A stretch of DNA of 64,000 nucleotides from Evernia prunastri (Eukaryota > Ascomycota > Lecanoromycetes > Lecanorales > Parmeliaceae), in assembly GCA_003184365.1 (NCBI GenBank), contig NKYR01000047.1, positions 221,052 through 285,051 of the forward strand. The letters run 5' to 3'. Shown here piece after piece: positions 1 to 9,658 of the stretch (positions are counted from its first letter, which is position 1; each line of letters opens with the position of its first letter). The notes below the pieces were generated by a model. That model was not told where the DNA came from and ran no database searches. It saw only the letters and a program-made list of their open reading frames with translations. Position numbers and translations under genes: made by a program.

Positions 1-650
1 TGTTTGTCGGACTTAATCAGGTTCATGTACCAGCTGTAGAGGTACTCGGAGATCCTATTTTTTTCTACGTCTGCTATCAGAGCATCGCGTTTCGAGGACT
101 TTTGCTCCAAACTTTTTCTTGCACAAGCTCCAGAGTGTCTTGGCCACCGTAACCGCTCAAGACGCCCGAGACATCGACCTCCGTCACCTTCTCTACATTG
201 CTTCAGGTGGGGAACCAAATAACGTTGAGATATGTGCCCGAGTAACTGAGCGTCTCATAAACCTGGGTGCCCCCAACAAGAACATCGTCACATCTGGCTT
301 TGGCATGACCGAGACTTGCGCAGGGCCATATTCAGCCGCAACTGTCCAGATATCGACAGTCCGGTAGCGAATCTGCAGCTCTCGGCACTTGTGTACCAGG
401 CATAATGATGCGGGTTTCATCCATCACTCAAGGCGAATCTGAGACCGTAGATGTAAATGACTCGCCTGGTGCCGAGGGAGCTCTTGAGATCCGGGGTCCT
501 TTCGTTTTCGAGAGATATTTCAATGACGCAGAGGCGACTCGGAACGCATTTACGCCGGACGGATGGTTCAAGACTGGCAGCTTAGCCACCGTCGATGCGA
601 GCGGTAATCTGAAGCTCGTCGGTAGATCTAAGGAGCTCATCATCAACAAC
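1..650 (+). pseudogene. Adenylation (AMP-binding) domain fragment of an NRPS-like or acyl-CoA ligase gene, frameshifted
   Basis: This is a decayed piece of an adenylate-forming enzyme. Family-like signatures occur in order but in different frames: a stretch around 20-115 reading like the VxVLGDP and TFAPNFF region, then SGGEPNNVE and GFGMTETCAG (119-325, frame 2), NCPDIDSPVANLQLSAL (about 328-385, frame 1), then PGIMMRV, GALEIRGPFVF, DGWFKTG and LVGRSKELIINNG (about 387-650, frame 3). At least two frame changes and a terminal TAA at 669 prevent one product. No intron at the breaks restores the frame. The 5' part lies outside the window. Downstream it touches an O-methyltransferase remnant, so it probably belonged to a secondary-metabolite cluster. 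The substrate cannot be inferred. The sequence shows a broken gene; the family name rests on motif recognition. Confidence 0.75.
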
Positions 651-652
651 GG

Positions 653-1760
653 ACCCTCCCCGAGAGTCTAACAAGGCGTCTACTTGCTCACTGCGCAACG
701 CATCATGTCTACTACCAGGCTTCTCCAGATTTTTTCGTGCACACGGCGGCCTCCAAAGTGCTTGCGGAGAACGACGGCATGCGCAAATGGGTTCCGATCG
801 GTGCCGAGGAGCTAATTCCCGCGACATTGAAGGTATTTACAGCGGCTTTCCAAAGTGGCTAGAAAGCCCAACTAGAAACATACGATATTTTAACGCGCTG
901 TTCTCGCAGACTGCCAATGCGTTGGTCGAGTACCCCGATTCTGAAGAGCCTGAGCACAGTGTAAGTATGACCCAGTTGTCATGTTGGTTATCACTGACTG
1001 ACAACGTTTAGGGCTGGAGTGTACACAATGCTACCGACCTTCCGATCTTTAGAGCACTTGCAAACATGCCCGACCGGGCGATGGTCTTCGCTAGTGCGAT
1101 GGAATGGCATGGCATGCTGCTGGGGTTCACTGCTCAGTACTTGGTCAATGCCTTCCCGTGGGGATCCGGTGGCGAGCTCACGGTGGTCGACGTTGGTGGT
1201 GGACTTGGTCATGTCTCGCGAGTATTGGTCGTCCACAGCCCCACTGTCAAATACATAATCGAAGACTCGCCTGATGTCATCGCGCAAGGGCAGCAGGGCC
1301 TCCCGGCAGACCTACGAGGGCGCATCAGCTTCCAGGCGCACGATTTCTTTCAGGAGCAGCCCGTGAAGGGAGCCGACGTGTACCTTTTGCGACTTGTCCT
1401 CCACGACTGGTCCGACAAGTACTAGAAATTGATCATTAAAGCCTTGATTCCAGCCCTTAAACCCGGCGCCAAAGTTGTGATTAACGACCGTGTTGTTCCT
1501 GGACGCGGCGAGGCGCCTTACTTGGCAGAACGCGAAGCACGGTTTGTCCTCACATACACGCGCAAAGGCAAGCAAAACTGACAAAAGGTCTTCACAGTGA
1601 TTACGACATGTACATGCTTGCCTTTCAGAATGCCAAAGAGCGCACAGCTAACGACTGGACTATGCTATTCAAGGAGTCGGATCCGAGATTCAAGCCTACT
1701 AGGTTATGCCAACCATCCAAGTCGTCCTTAGCGATTGTGGAGGTCACTTGGGAGGTCTAG
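653..1760 (+). pseudogene. O-methyltransferase remnant (SAM-dependent, COMT-like), 5'-truncated with premature stop
   Basis: A SAM-dependent O-methyltransferase reading is rebuilt from segments 653-832, 910-960, 1012-1541 and 1598-1760. The three introns (833-909, 961-1011, 1542-1597) have normal GT..AG ends and keep phase. Visible signatures are PESLTRRLLAHC and HTAASKVLAEN in the N-terminal helical part, the SAM-binding loop VVDVGGGLGHVS near 1183-1215, and HDWSDKY near 1402-1422, where the catalytic His is expected. TAG at 1423-1425 follows directly; homology-like reading (ALIPALKPGAKVVINDR) then continues in the same frame to a natural TAG at 1758-1760. About the first 80-90 residues of a typical 400-residue family member are missing, replaced by the adenylation fragment. 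Because splice sites survive, inactivation looks recent. An assembly error at the TAG is the alternative. Confidence 0.75.
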
Positions 1761-2485
1761 GTTATTTGATAACGCGGCTCGCTAAGGGGTGAATCTGGAA
1801 GATATGCAATATAACGAAAGAGGTACGCGGCACTTATTAGAAACAGCATTGAGCTGGGCTTTTCAGTAGTGGAATATGTATCGAGAGATAGAATTCGATT
1901 CCGACAAGATGGCTGTATCATAGTCGGTACTTCGATATCTATCTCTTTTGAATAACTAATATAATATCAATTCTTCATTCTCTTATTATTCACATAGTAG
2001 CAAGAGCTTTTATTTTCATTTTCATTTGAATAATTAAAACATATATATGAAATTTACCTGACATCTTTGTTTTCTGTTTGAATATATAGTAATTTATTGT
2101 AAATCTTATACAGTTTCATTTCAACGAGTTAATGCTAGCCACAGCATCGCTTCAAAACCAAACCCGGAAACCTTGAATTTCATTCGTGGGCCCATACGTG
2201 TATTATAATAAAATCCGCAAATTTTCTCCGTAACAAAAGAAACTCCGTTACAGACTTTTCTGTTATAGCGGGATGCAACTTTAGAACTACTGTGAATAGT
2301 GGGAATAGTGTCTGCACACATTTCTATCCTCTGTAACTTGACTCGTAACCTCGACGCTACAACCAGGTCCCTCAGCAATCGCAGTGATGCTTTGATAGTT
2401 CTCAACAGTCTCACTTCTTCTGCAGTATCGTAACGCTGCTCTCTTCCTAGAGTTCTCACAACCTTTCAAAGAGTATTGATCGACG
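1761..2485. other. Intergenic, AT-rich block
   Basis: No gene is supported here. The part from about 1790 to 2115 is much more AT-rich than its surroundings, with short A/T runs and TA-rich steps. The last 300 bases form the upstream region of the P450 gene. Confidence 0.6.
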
Positions 2486-4358
2486 ATGCTCCTCGGGAAT
2501 CTGTCTCTCATACAGACGGCTTTCACTGCCGTTTCAATCTATGTGGTCGGCTGGATCATCTATTGCCGCTACTTCCACCCTCTCAGTTCTATTCCAGGAC
2601 CCTTCCTCGCATCCATCAGTCGAGCATGGATTGTCTTCAAGACTGTGACAGGTGATATGGAGCACACGCAACGCGCATTGCACAAGAAGCACGGTATTGC
2701 CTATCAATGCGCCAATGCACTGCATCACGGGCTTACAAGTCAGGCTATCTTGTTCGCATCGCCCACAACGAGGTTGCGTGCTCTGATCCCGAAGCCATAA
2801 AGGTAATAGTATTTCATTACTGCTTCTGAGCTCCTTTTTGACACATCCAGATCATCTACGGCACTAAGAATGCTTTCACCAAGGTAAAACTTCATCGCTT
2901 GTTCTCACAAGCGAAGCTCACTCCATCAGACCGATTACTACGATGCTTGGGCCCCACCGAACAATGGATACGTCGGCCATTTCCCCGCACGTGACGAAAA
3001 AGAGCATTCTGAGCGCCGACGCATTGTCAATAATGCCTACTCAATGTCCAGCGTTCTTGAATCTGAAAAGGCTATAGACTCCTGCACGCAGCTCTTTCGC
3101 GAGACCATGCGCGACTTTGCAAGGCAGAACTCGGTGGTTGATCTGGGTCTATGGATCAATATGTACGTGAATCCTGGTCTAGACGGCTACACATGGGAGC
3201 ACTTCCATTGCCAAGGGCCGAAGCTGAGGAGCAAGCTGACTTCCTAAGCAGGTACGCCTTTGATGTCCTCGGTGAGCTTTTCTACGGAAAGATGTTTGGC
3301 TGCATGAGTGAGCGTAGAGACATCGGCAACTACATGAAAGCCATTGACTCTCTACTTCCCGCATTTACGATCGGCGGCACTGTGCCCTCTTACCTGACTA
3401 AAAAGTACTTGCTGTCTACAATTTTGTTCTCACCATCCGTCCGCGGAGCCTTAGGAGCTGTCAAACATATTGAGCATGCCTCCGAGACTGCCGTGAAAAG
3501 ACGCAAGCAGGAGGTTGAGGAAAACAAGGACGATAAACGCGATATGCTTCGGAAAATGCTCGAGATCAACGCCGACCGAGGGGAGGAAATTGATTTCACG
3601 TATCGACACATTTGTGTCGAATCCCACAGCTCAATGTACGTAATGGTCTCAACTCTTCCATCATATGGGAAGCGGGATGCTGAAGATATTTGCCCCAGCT
3701 TTGCCAGCGCCGATACGACCGCCATCGCGATAAACAGTATCCTGTACCACTTAATGCGTAACCCTGCTGCCTATGAGAAATTGACCGTTGAGATCGACGC
3801 GGCCGTCGCTGGTGGCTTGCTATCCATACCCATTGCGTACAGAGCAGCGATCAAGCTTCCTTATCTGAAAGCGTGTATCAACGAGGGTATGCGTCTGCAC
3901 CCGAGCGTCGGGCTTACAATGCCACGGGTCGTCCCCTCCGGTGGAGCGACCATCTCGAGATTTCATTTTCCAGAAGGCTACCGTGTTGGCGTCAACGGCG
4001 CGGTAGTGCAATACGACAAGGATGTCTTCGGGCCAGACGCCGACAACTTCAACCCGGATCGCTGGATCGAGGGCGAGGCTACAAAGATGGACAAGACGAT
4101 GATCCAATTCGGTGCCGGACCGCGCACTTGTATTGGCAAGAACGTCAGTGCAGGCTCATTTATCCGCGATCGCATGTACGCTAACGTGTTTCGCAGATCT
4201 CTTTGAGCGAGATCGATAAGCTGGTCCCTCAGATTCTCAGGGACTTCCACATCTGCCTTGCGGACCCAAGCAGAGGGTGGAAGACGCACAACTTTTGGTT
4301 TAACAAGCAGACAGATATCTGTATTTACATCAAGGAACGGTCGGACGGATCGAACTAG
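2486..4358 (+). CDS. Cytochrome P450 (pisatin demethylase-like)
   Basis: Haem-thiolate monooxygenase, probably ER-anchored. Seven exons fit: 2486-2693, 2744-2802, 2851-2883, 2930-3162, 3252-3635, 3699-4143, 4197-4358, totalling 1524 bp and 507 residues, a normal P450 length. Seen in order: an N-terminal hydrophobic anchor, the proline hinge SSIPGPF, I-helix oxygen-binding ASADTTAIA, K-helix EGMR (ExxR), NPDRW, and the haem loop FGAGPRTCIG with its Cys ligand. All introns have GT..AG ends; the 63-bp intron 3636-3698 has no stop in frame, so a retained-intron product would stay open. The ADTTAIAIN wording and overall layout recall the pisatin demethylase group, but substrate and CYP family are not determinable. 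The gene lies about 0.7 kb after the decayed adenylation/O-methyltransferase remnants and may be the surviving tailoring enzyme of that cluster. Confidence 0.88.
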
Positions 4359-5157
4359 TGGCTTCTACAGGAGGGTTATTCTTGTACAATCGAGCTAAAC
4401 TTTTGCTAGTTAGACCGCACACCTGTAGAGCCTGCCCCAGATTCTCTCGTCCTGGTGCTCTAGAACTTGCTCGGCTTGTGTTTAAAAGGATGAACCCAAA
4501 AGAGAAGATGCGTGGACTCGTAAAGATTGACGCGCTTATGTTAGTCCGCAATGTTTGTAAGATCGAGAACTGATCTACACCTTTCAAGGATAGGTTATCT
4601 GAAAGCTCAGACACGTTATTTGAACATCGTAGAAAAACTACTCGGTCGCTATACTTTCAAGGAAAGAATGTTAGCCAATTCAATTAACATTGATTACTTT
4701 CTGTTCAAGCGTTGAATTAATGGTATAATACTAGATAACTTTTAAGTCTCATCTACCTACTCCGTACGTACATCATTTGAAAGGGGAGACAATCAACATC
4801 AGCTCCTGAAAAACAAATTCAATGCGCATCTGTTCCAAGAATTAACGTCGCAGCTCTCAGCGATCCACCCTAGCCTCGGACAATGTACTTCGAGGCAGTG
4901 AGCGTTGACAGTATGGCAATGCTCGTCTGCACATAACTGACGATCACGCTTCGGAATTTGTAATGAATGGATTTTCCTATAGATCTATCGGAAAGAACAG
5001 CTCGATGTTGAATCGTCACCCTCTCCAATTGCCTCCTTCTTCTTCAACCTTCATGACAGATGATACCCTCAAGAGCAGGCTCCAAAACTGCAGACCGGAG
5101 CCTCGCAGTGCTGAGATGCGATCCATGTGTTGGCTGAGCATTCGATCTATCGAAGTT
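4359..5157. other. Intergenic region
   Basis: No supported gene. The stretch around 4640-4750 is AT-rich. A TACTCCGTA-type motif occurs near 4758. Short open frames here have no recognisable content. Confidence 0.5.
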
Positions 5158-5572
5158 TCAGCATGAGCCGCGGGAAAGCCCCTGTGCGTGCCATTTTTGG
5201 GTACACTTCGTTTGTGGAGTCGAGGTACGAAGCACAGAAGAAGAGTGTAGATGATTGTCCGGGAAAGAAGAAAGGATGTAGATTATAAATAGAGATGAAG
5301 AGGATGAAGAGGATGAAGAGGATAAAGAGGAAAAGCAAAGAGGAGAAGAAAATAAAGAAAAGAAAAGAGTGTGGAGGAGGTGATGGGAAAGGGAAATCTG
5401 TACATACCACATCATAGAGGTTGTCGGAACATCTGAGGGCACCCAGACAGCTGTTATCACAGGAAGAACCTTCTAGGTATGGCCCGTCTGGGCAAGTGCG
5501 AGGCTCCAGAGCGGGGCTGGCGAAGGCAGTGGCTGCAAGGGCCATACCGGTGAAGATGATGGAAGCGTGCAT
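5158..5572 (-). CDS. Small secreted cysteine-rich protein (putative)
   Basis: A two-exon gene on the minus strand, exon 1 5572-5408 and exon 2 5205-5158, gives 70 residues. The N-terminus (MHASIIFTGMALAATAFASP) is a typical signal peptide with an Ala-rich core and an A-x-A type cleavage region. The mature part is short and has six cysteines (RTC, SSC, NSC, LRC, VC, GSC), as in apoplastic small secreted proteins or effectors. The 202-bp intron (5407-5206) starts GTATGT; on the plus strand it is a long purine tract with repeated GATGAAGAG. Reading through it without splicing would lose the Cys pattern. No family was recognised. The second exon is short, so the exact 3' splice site is the least certain part; another acceptor would change the last 15 residues. 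Confidence 0.55.
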
Positions 5573-7274
5573 TGTTGCTGGTGGGTATTGAATTTGAGTC
5601 CGTGGAGTTATGATATAGGCTTAGAGTTATATTCGTTGATGGATTTGTCAATCGTGTGATGAGAGGGGATTTGGACTGCTTTTGTATTCGCGTGGGGATC
5701 TGCAGGATTCCACGGAGTGCTTGATGTGAGATACCTTACGTGTCCCCTTTCGCACAATTTACCCTTCAGAGAACCAAGTAGATCGGACATTAATATTTCA
5801 GCTGCAAAAAAATTCGCAGCCAAGGAATGTCAATTACGCGGCCGTGGTCGCTCGATCCGAGCGTTGCAGGGTTCCTTGCATTGCCGTCTTACTGCTGCCA
5901 TTTGAAACATACAGTATTACTTACCTGGCCGAATATGACAAGCCCATTTGCATATCGTCGCACCTATTTCCCTAGTTACGACAAAGAAGGCGAGGCATAT
6001 GCTACTTGCTTACAGCATTGCTCAGCTCGCGTCAACATCCGAATCCAGCTGAGGTCGACAGTATCAGATGAAGGATCACTTTGTCACCTTAGCACGTTTG
6101 ATGGTCCACTCTTCGGGCTGAAATTATGCCCGAGACGTTACAGACTCCGCATGGAGTATTGCTTGCGGACTCGACACGTGGACAATCCCCACTCAGGAAG
6201 TCGGAGAAGATTGCCTACCCAGTGATGTACCAAATTCTTGTACACACTCTGGCCTTCGGAGCTCGCAGCTAGTCTGACTGACTAGTGTGTAAATGATTTC
6301 AATGCACAAAGGACGAGTCTCCAGCTATAGATAGCACTTCTCAAAGAAACCAAATGAACACTCTGTATCGAAATTGCTAGTGGTAGGACGCTGTAGGTGC
6401 TCGTCGTGGCGGGACAAGTCCACCGGTAGTTCGTGAGATGACGTGTAAAACTCAGAGAAAGCTGCAGGAAGTCATCATCAGCAGAGCGCAGAGGATCGAG
6501 CTCCATGATAAGGATAGAAGAGAAGTAAAATCATCCGTGAGGGCTTTCGCAAAAGACGGATTCGGCCCAATGGCAATGTTCTAACCCATGGTCAAAGCAA
6601 CAAACGCCCAAAGACCATACCATCCCAGCACCGTGCTAGCGAAAGATGATATGCTCGCTACCAGGGCAATTTCATTCAATTGATTGGTAGAGAAAGTGGC
6701 TTCCCGATCTTTATCATCGAAGCAGCATCTAGGCCGGATAGCCTTGCGCTAAAGATCGGATTCCTTCCAATTCATGGTTACGAGGTCCATGTGACAGGTT
6801 CGCAGCGAGATAATGATTGCCTTTTCTCACTACTATGGCTTTGTAATGAGTGTGCAAACAGCTTGAGGGAAGAAGCCCCTCGAGGCGGTTGTGGGCCTGA
6901 TTGTCACGGTTCAGGTAATACCCATGTGTACTTTGCCTGATTAATTCTTGTCAGAAATCTCCTGAGCCATGTCTAAGGTAGTACATCTCTAGCCAGGTTC
7001 TAGCTCGGGAGGGGTGGAGGAACGTCCCGGTGGGGGTCAGAGGTTGCATGTGTATGCTCAACATACCAAGTAGAAGAACATCGTATATCATTTGAGGTGA
7101 AAGGACTGAACACTACTGTACTCTAGCGTAAAGTTAGCTGTCGCGTTACCCGCTGCTTGCGCCGCTTCGGTGAGTGGGGGCTAAAAGAGAAGGAAGTCAG
7201 GGAATCGAGTGACCTGCGAACAGATGCAATTGAGGCCTAGATGATATGAGCGATAGGGACTCAAAATTGCATAA
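5573..7274. other. Intergenic region, 1.7 kb
   Basis: It holds the upstream regions of the divergent small secreted protein gene and the AP-2 sigma gene. Open frames such as 5827-6225 and 6680-6940 show no recognisable motif and no convincing splice partners. I see no gene. Confidence 0.5.
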
Positions 7275-8015
7275 ATGGTGCTCTCTTTCATCCTGATCCA
7301 GAACAGGCAGTGCGTCGCCCTAACGATGCCACGCCTCCACCGCAACGTGGTATGGGACTGACATGGACCAGAGGCAAGACCCGTCTAGCGAAATGGTACG
7401 CTCCATATAGCGTGAGCGCCTCCTCACCCTCGTCTTCCCTTATGGGCGTTCCTGACTCCGATATACAGGATGAAGAGAAAATCAAGCTCAAAGGCGAGGT
7501 AGATGCCTCCCATCCCCCTTCTCTCCCCAACCGAGCCTTCCCCCCCAGAATCCAACCCAACTCACGCCCCAAACCGGCAGGTCCACCGGCTCATCGCCCC
7601 CCGAGACCAGAAGCACCAGTCCAACTTCGTCGAGTTCCGCTCTCTGAAGATCGTCTACCGGCGCTACGCCGGCCTCTTCTTCTGCGTCTGCGTCGACGCC
7701 AACGACAACGAGCTGGCCTATCTGGAAGCGATACACTTCTTCGTCGAGGTACTGGACAGCTTCTTCGGGAACGTGTGCGAGCTGGATTTGGTGTTTAATT
7801 TCTACAAGGTAGGTCCAAGGGGGGGGGAGGGCTCTTTTTGCCTGATGCGTAGGGGTGAGGCTATTTGGGGGGGAGCGCGTGATGGCTAATCCGGGGTTGG
7901 GTGTGTGTGATAGGTCTACGCGATACTGGATGAGGTGTTCTTGGCTGGGGAGATCGAGGAGACGAGTAAACAGGTTGTGTTGACGCGGTTGGAGCATTTG
8001 GACAAGCTGGAGTGA
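7275..8015 (+). CDS. aps2: AP-2 complex subunit sigma (clathrin adaptor small chain)
   Basis: Small subunit of the AP-2 heterotetramer, which links cargo and PIP2 at the plasma membrane to clathrin. Five exons (7275-7309, 7372-7411, 7469-7498, 7581-7808, 7914-8015) join to 435 bp and 144 residues, the usual length. The protein opens MVLSFILIQNRQGKTRLAKW and contains FRSLKIVYRRYAGLFFCVCV, AIHFFVEVLDSFFGNVCELD and the C-terminal TRLEHLDKLE, all nearly invariant in sigma-2. Every intron is GT..AG. The first codons lie in a 35-bp exon; the donor after CA is set by the conserved NRQGKT reading. It is convergent with ppm1, 446 bp apart. A sigma-1 or sigma-3 assignment is less likely because the sequence is so close to sigma-2. 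Confidence 0.97.
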
Positions 8016-8461
8016 CGAGATGCTCGTGCCATGGCTGAGAATATGAAAATGGGGGAGATGCAGTGATGACGAAGGAATGCGGGGCGGCCTACAAGGAGAA
8101 AGGCGAGAAAGGAGTCGAGCTGTTTGCGCACTCGGTGCTGAGTTTGAGTACTCAATATCAACTCTTATGCGGCGTGACTCTCCGAAGTGCGGAAGTGAAA
8201 CGTCTGTGATAGCCGGCATGGAGGAATTGGCCAACATGAGAGAAAAGGCCTTGGTTCACGGGCTTGGAGCCTACGATGGCATAGAATATAGCTTCTATTG
8301 AGCCGATAGATAGAATTTTCTGGCATCGTACCCCTTTATGAGGTCAAACTTCACGACCCCTCTAAGCGTCAAGTCAAGAGGGATTCGTTCCCCATATGTC
8401 ATCAATTCATCCGAGCTGAAACCTGAAATTTTGCAGGCCGTCCCATCCTTGGTTCAGCCTA
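8016..8461. other. Convergent 3' intergenic region
   Basis: This lies between the tails of the AP-2 sigma gene and ppm1 and should contain both polyadenylation regions. No gene or repeat is evident. Confidence 0.5.
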
Positions 8462-9658
8462 TCAGCTCCCACCCAACCTTTCCGCCATACTCTTCCAGCC
8501 CTCCCATACGTCTTCCTTCGGTCCTCCCCTCCAGCCCCAGGCAACACAATAATGTCCGGCTAGCAGCTCCCATTCCTCAACCTCATCCACCATTTCCAGC
8601 CCTGCCACCCGCTCCTTCTCTTTTTCTTCCACTCCCTTATTCCAAAGGTCCTTGACGCTCGCCCCTCCAGTACCCTCCAGTCCATATGATTTCATCCTGG
8701 CTGCTTGTGCTTCCAAGGATCCATACTTTCTCAACGTCTGTAACACGATCCCACGTGCAGCGAGATTTGAGACCATCGTTTTACCGAAGGGGTCGTTTGG
8801 GTGTATCGGCTCGTAGAGTATCAAACCAACAGGCGTGCTGTTGGGAAAGAGGTGCTGTGTAAAATACAGCGCGACGGTATCTGCTGCAGCTGGAGGGAGG
8901 TAGCAAAGACAGCACTCTGATATGATAAGAGTGGGGAGAGCTGTATCAATGAAACTAAATGACCGAGGAGCGGGGACAGAAGGATCGAGGGTTCGAAGAT
9001 CAACGGGATGAACGTGGTACTGGTCGGCATGGAGGGTATCGTCATTGTAGAGTTCTGAAGGGTTCGTGCCATTGAAAACCGTCAGAGGGGTCCCGACATG
9101 AACGCAAAGCTCACCCAGATTTTTGATGGGATGGAGCTTCTGAATTGTGTTTGCTTGGAAGTCGATTTCATGGTATATGACATTTGGACGTTGCAAGATG
9201 CCTCTACCATGAGGGACAGGTCTCCTACTCATCAGGCGGAAGAAGCGTGTATCGGATCCAGCACCGAGGGATATGATTTGCTTCTCCTGGGCCGGATTCT
9301 TGGAAAGGAATCCATCCACCAAATTATCAATGGCTTTGGTGCGAACGTAGGTGCCTCTGTTGATTATTGGGAATCTCTTCTGCCCTTCCCCAGACACAAA
9401 GTACTTGGCAAATGGGTCATCCAAGTAGCCAGCCTCCACGGCGCTCAGCCGCGAGACACTGGCATCTTGATCCGTCTGCTGCACGATCTTGTCTTTGGCG
9501 GTCTTGTCCTCCTCGGAGCTAAGTATGGAGGGTCCTCCCAGTCCTTGACCGCGACCTCGACCACGACCTGTTCCTCGAGCATTACGTAGTGTATTGAGGT
9601 TCGGAATGTGTGGGGCTGCCATCTTTCGAGAAGCGGAAGGGGAGCGCGAGTCGTCCAT
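8462..9658 (-). CDS. ppm1: Leucine carboxyl methyltransferase 1 (PP2A methyltransferase Ppm1)
   Basis: SAM-dependent enzyme that methylates the C-terminal leucine carboxylate of the PP2A catalytic subunit, favouring assembly with B-type subunits. A single 398-codon exon. N-terminal residues 1-60 are low complexity with a Gly-Arg stretch (GRGRGRGQGLGG). The catalytic part follows: DDPFAKYFV, RGTYVRTKAID, the SAM motif IISLGAGSDTRFFRL, YHEIDF, then LIISECCLCYLPP, and near the end AGHYCVAWGWRG, all typical of the LCMT family. The GR-rich extension makes it longer than yeast Ppm1. The start is the first ATG in frame; a second ATG at codon 13 could also serve. Confidence 0.93.
   Translation of the reverse strand: MDDSRSPSASRKMAAPHIPNLNTLRNARGTGRGRGRGQGLGGPSILSSEEDKTAKDKIVQQTDQDASVSRLSAVEAGYLDDPFAKYFVSGEGQKRFPIINRGTYVRTKAIDNLVDGFLSKNPAQEKQIISLGAGSDTRFFRLMSRRPVPHGRGILQRPNVIYHEIDFQANTIQKLHPIKNLGELCVHVGTPLTVFNGTNPSELYNDDTLHADQYHVHPVDLRTLDPSVPAPRSFSFIDTALPTLIISECCLCYLPPAAADTVALYFTQHLFPNSTPVGLILYEPIHPNDPFGKTMVSNLAARGIVLQTLRKYGSLEAQAARMKSYGLEGTGGASVKDLWNKGVEEKEKERVAGLEMVDEVEEWELLAGHYCVAWGWRGGPKEDVWEGWKSMAERLGGS

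Noticed and set aside
5827..6225. A 132-codon plus-strand frame between the secreted protein and AP-2 sigma genes
   Set aside because: Composition and lack of motifs do not support coding.
7488..8237. A 249-codon minus-strand frame over the AP-2 sigma gene
   Set aside because: It overlaps conserved exons and introns of AP-2 sigma and has no motif; a shadow of GC-rich coding DNA.
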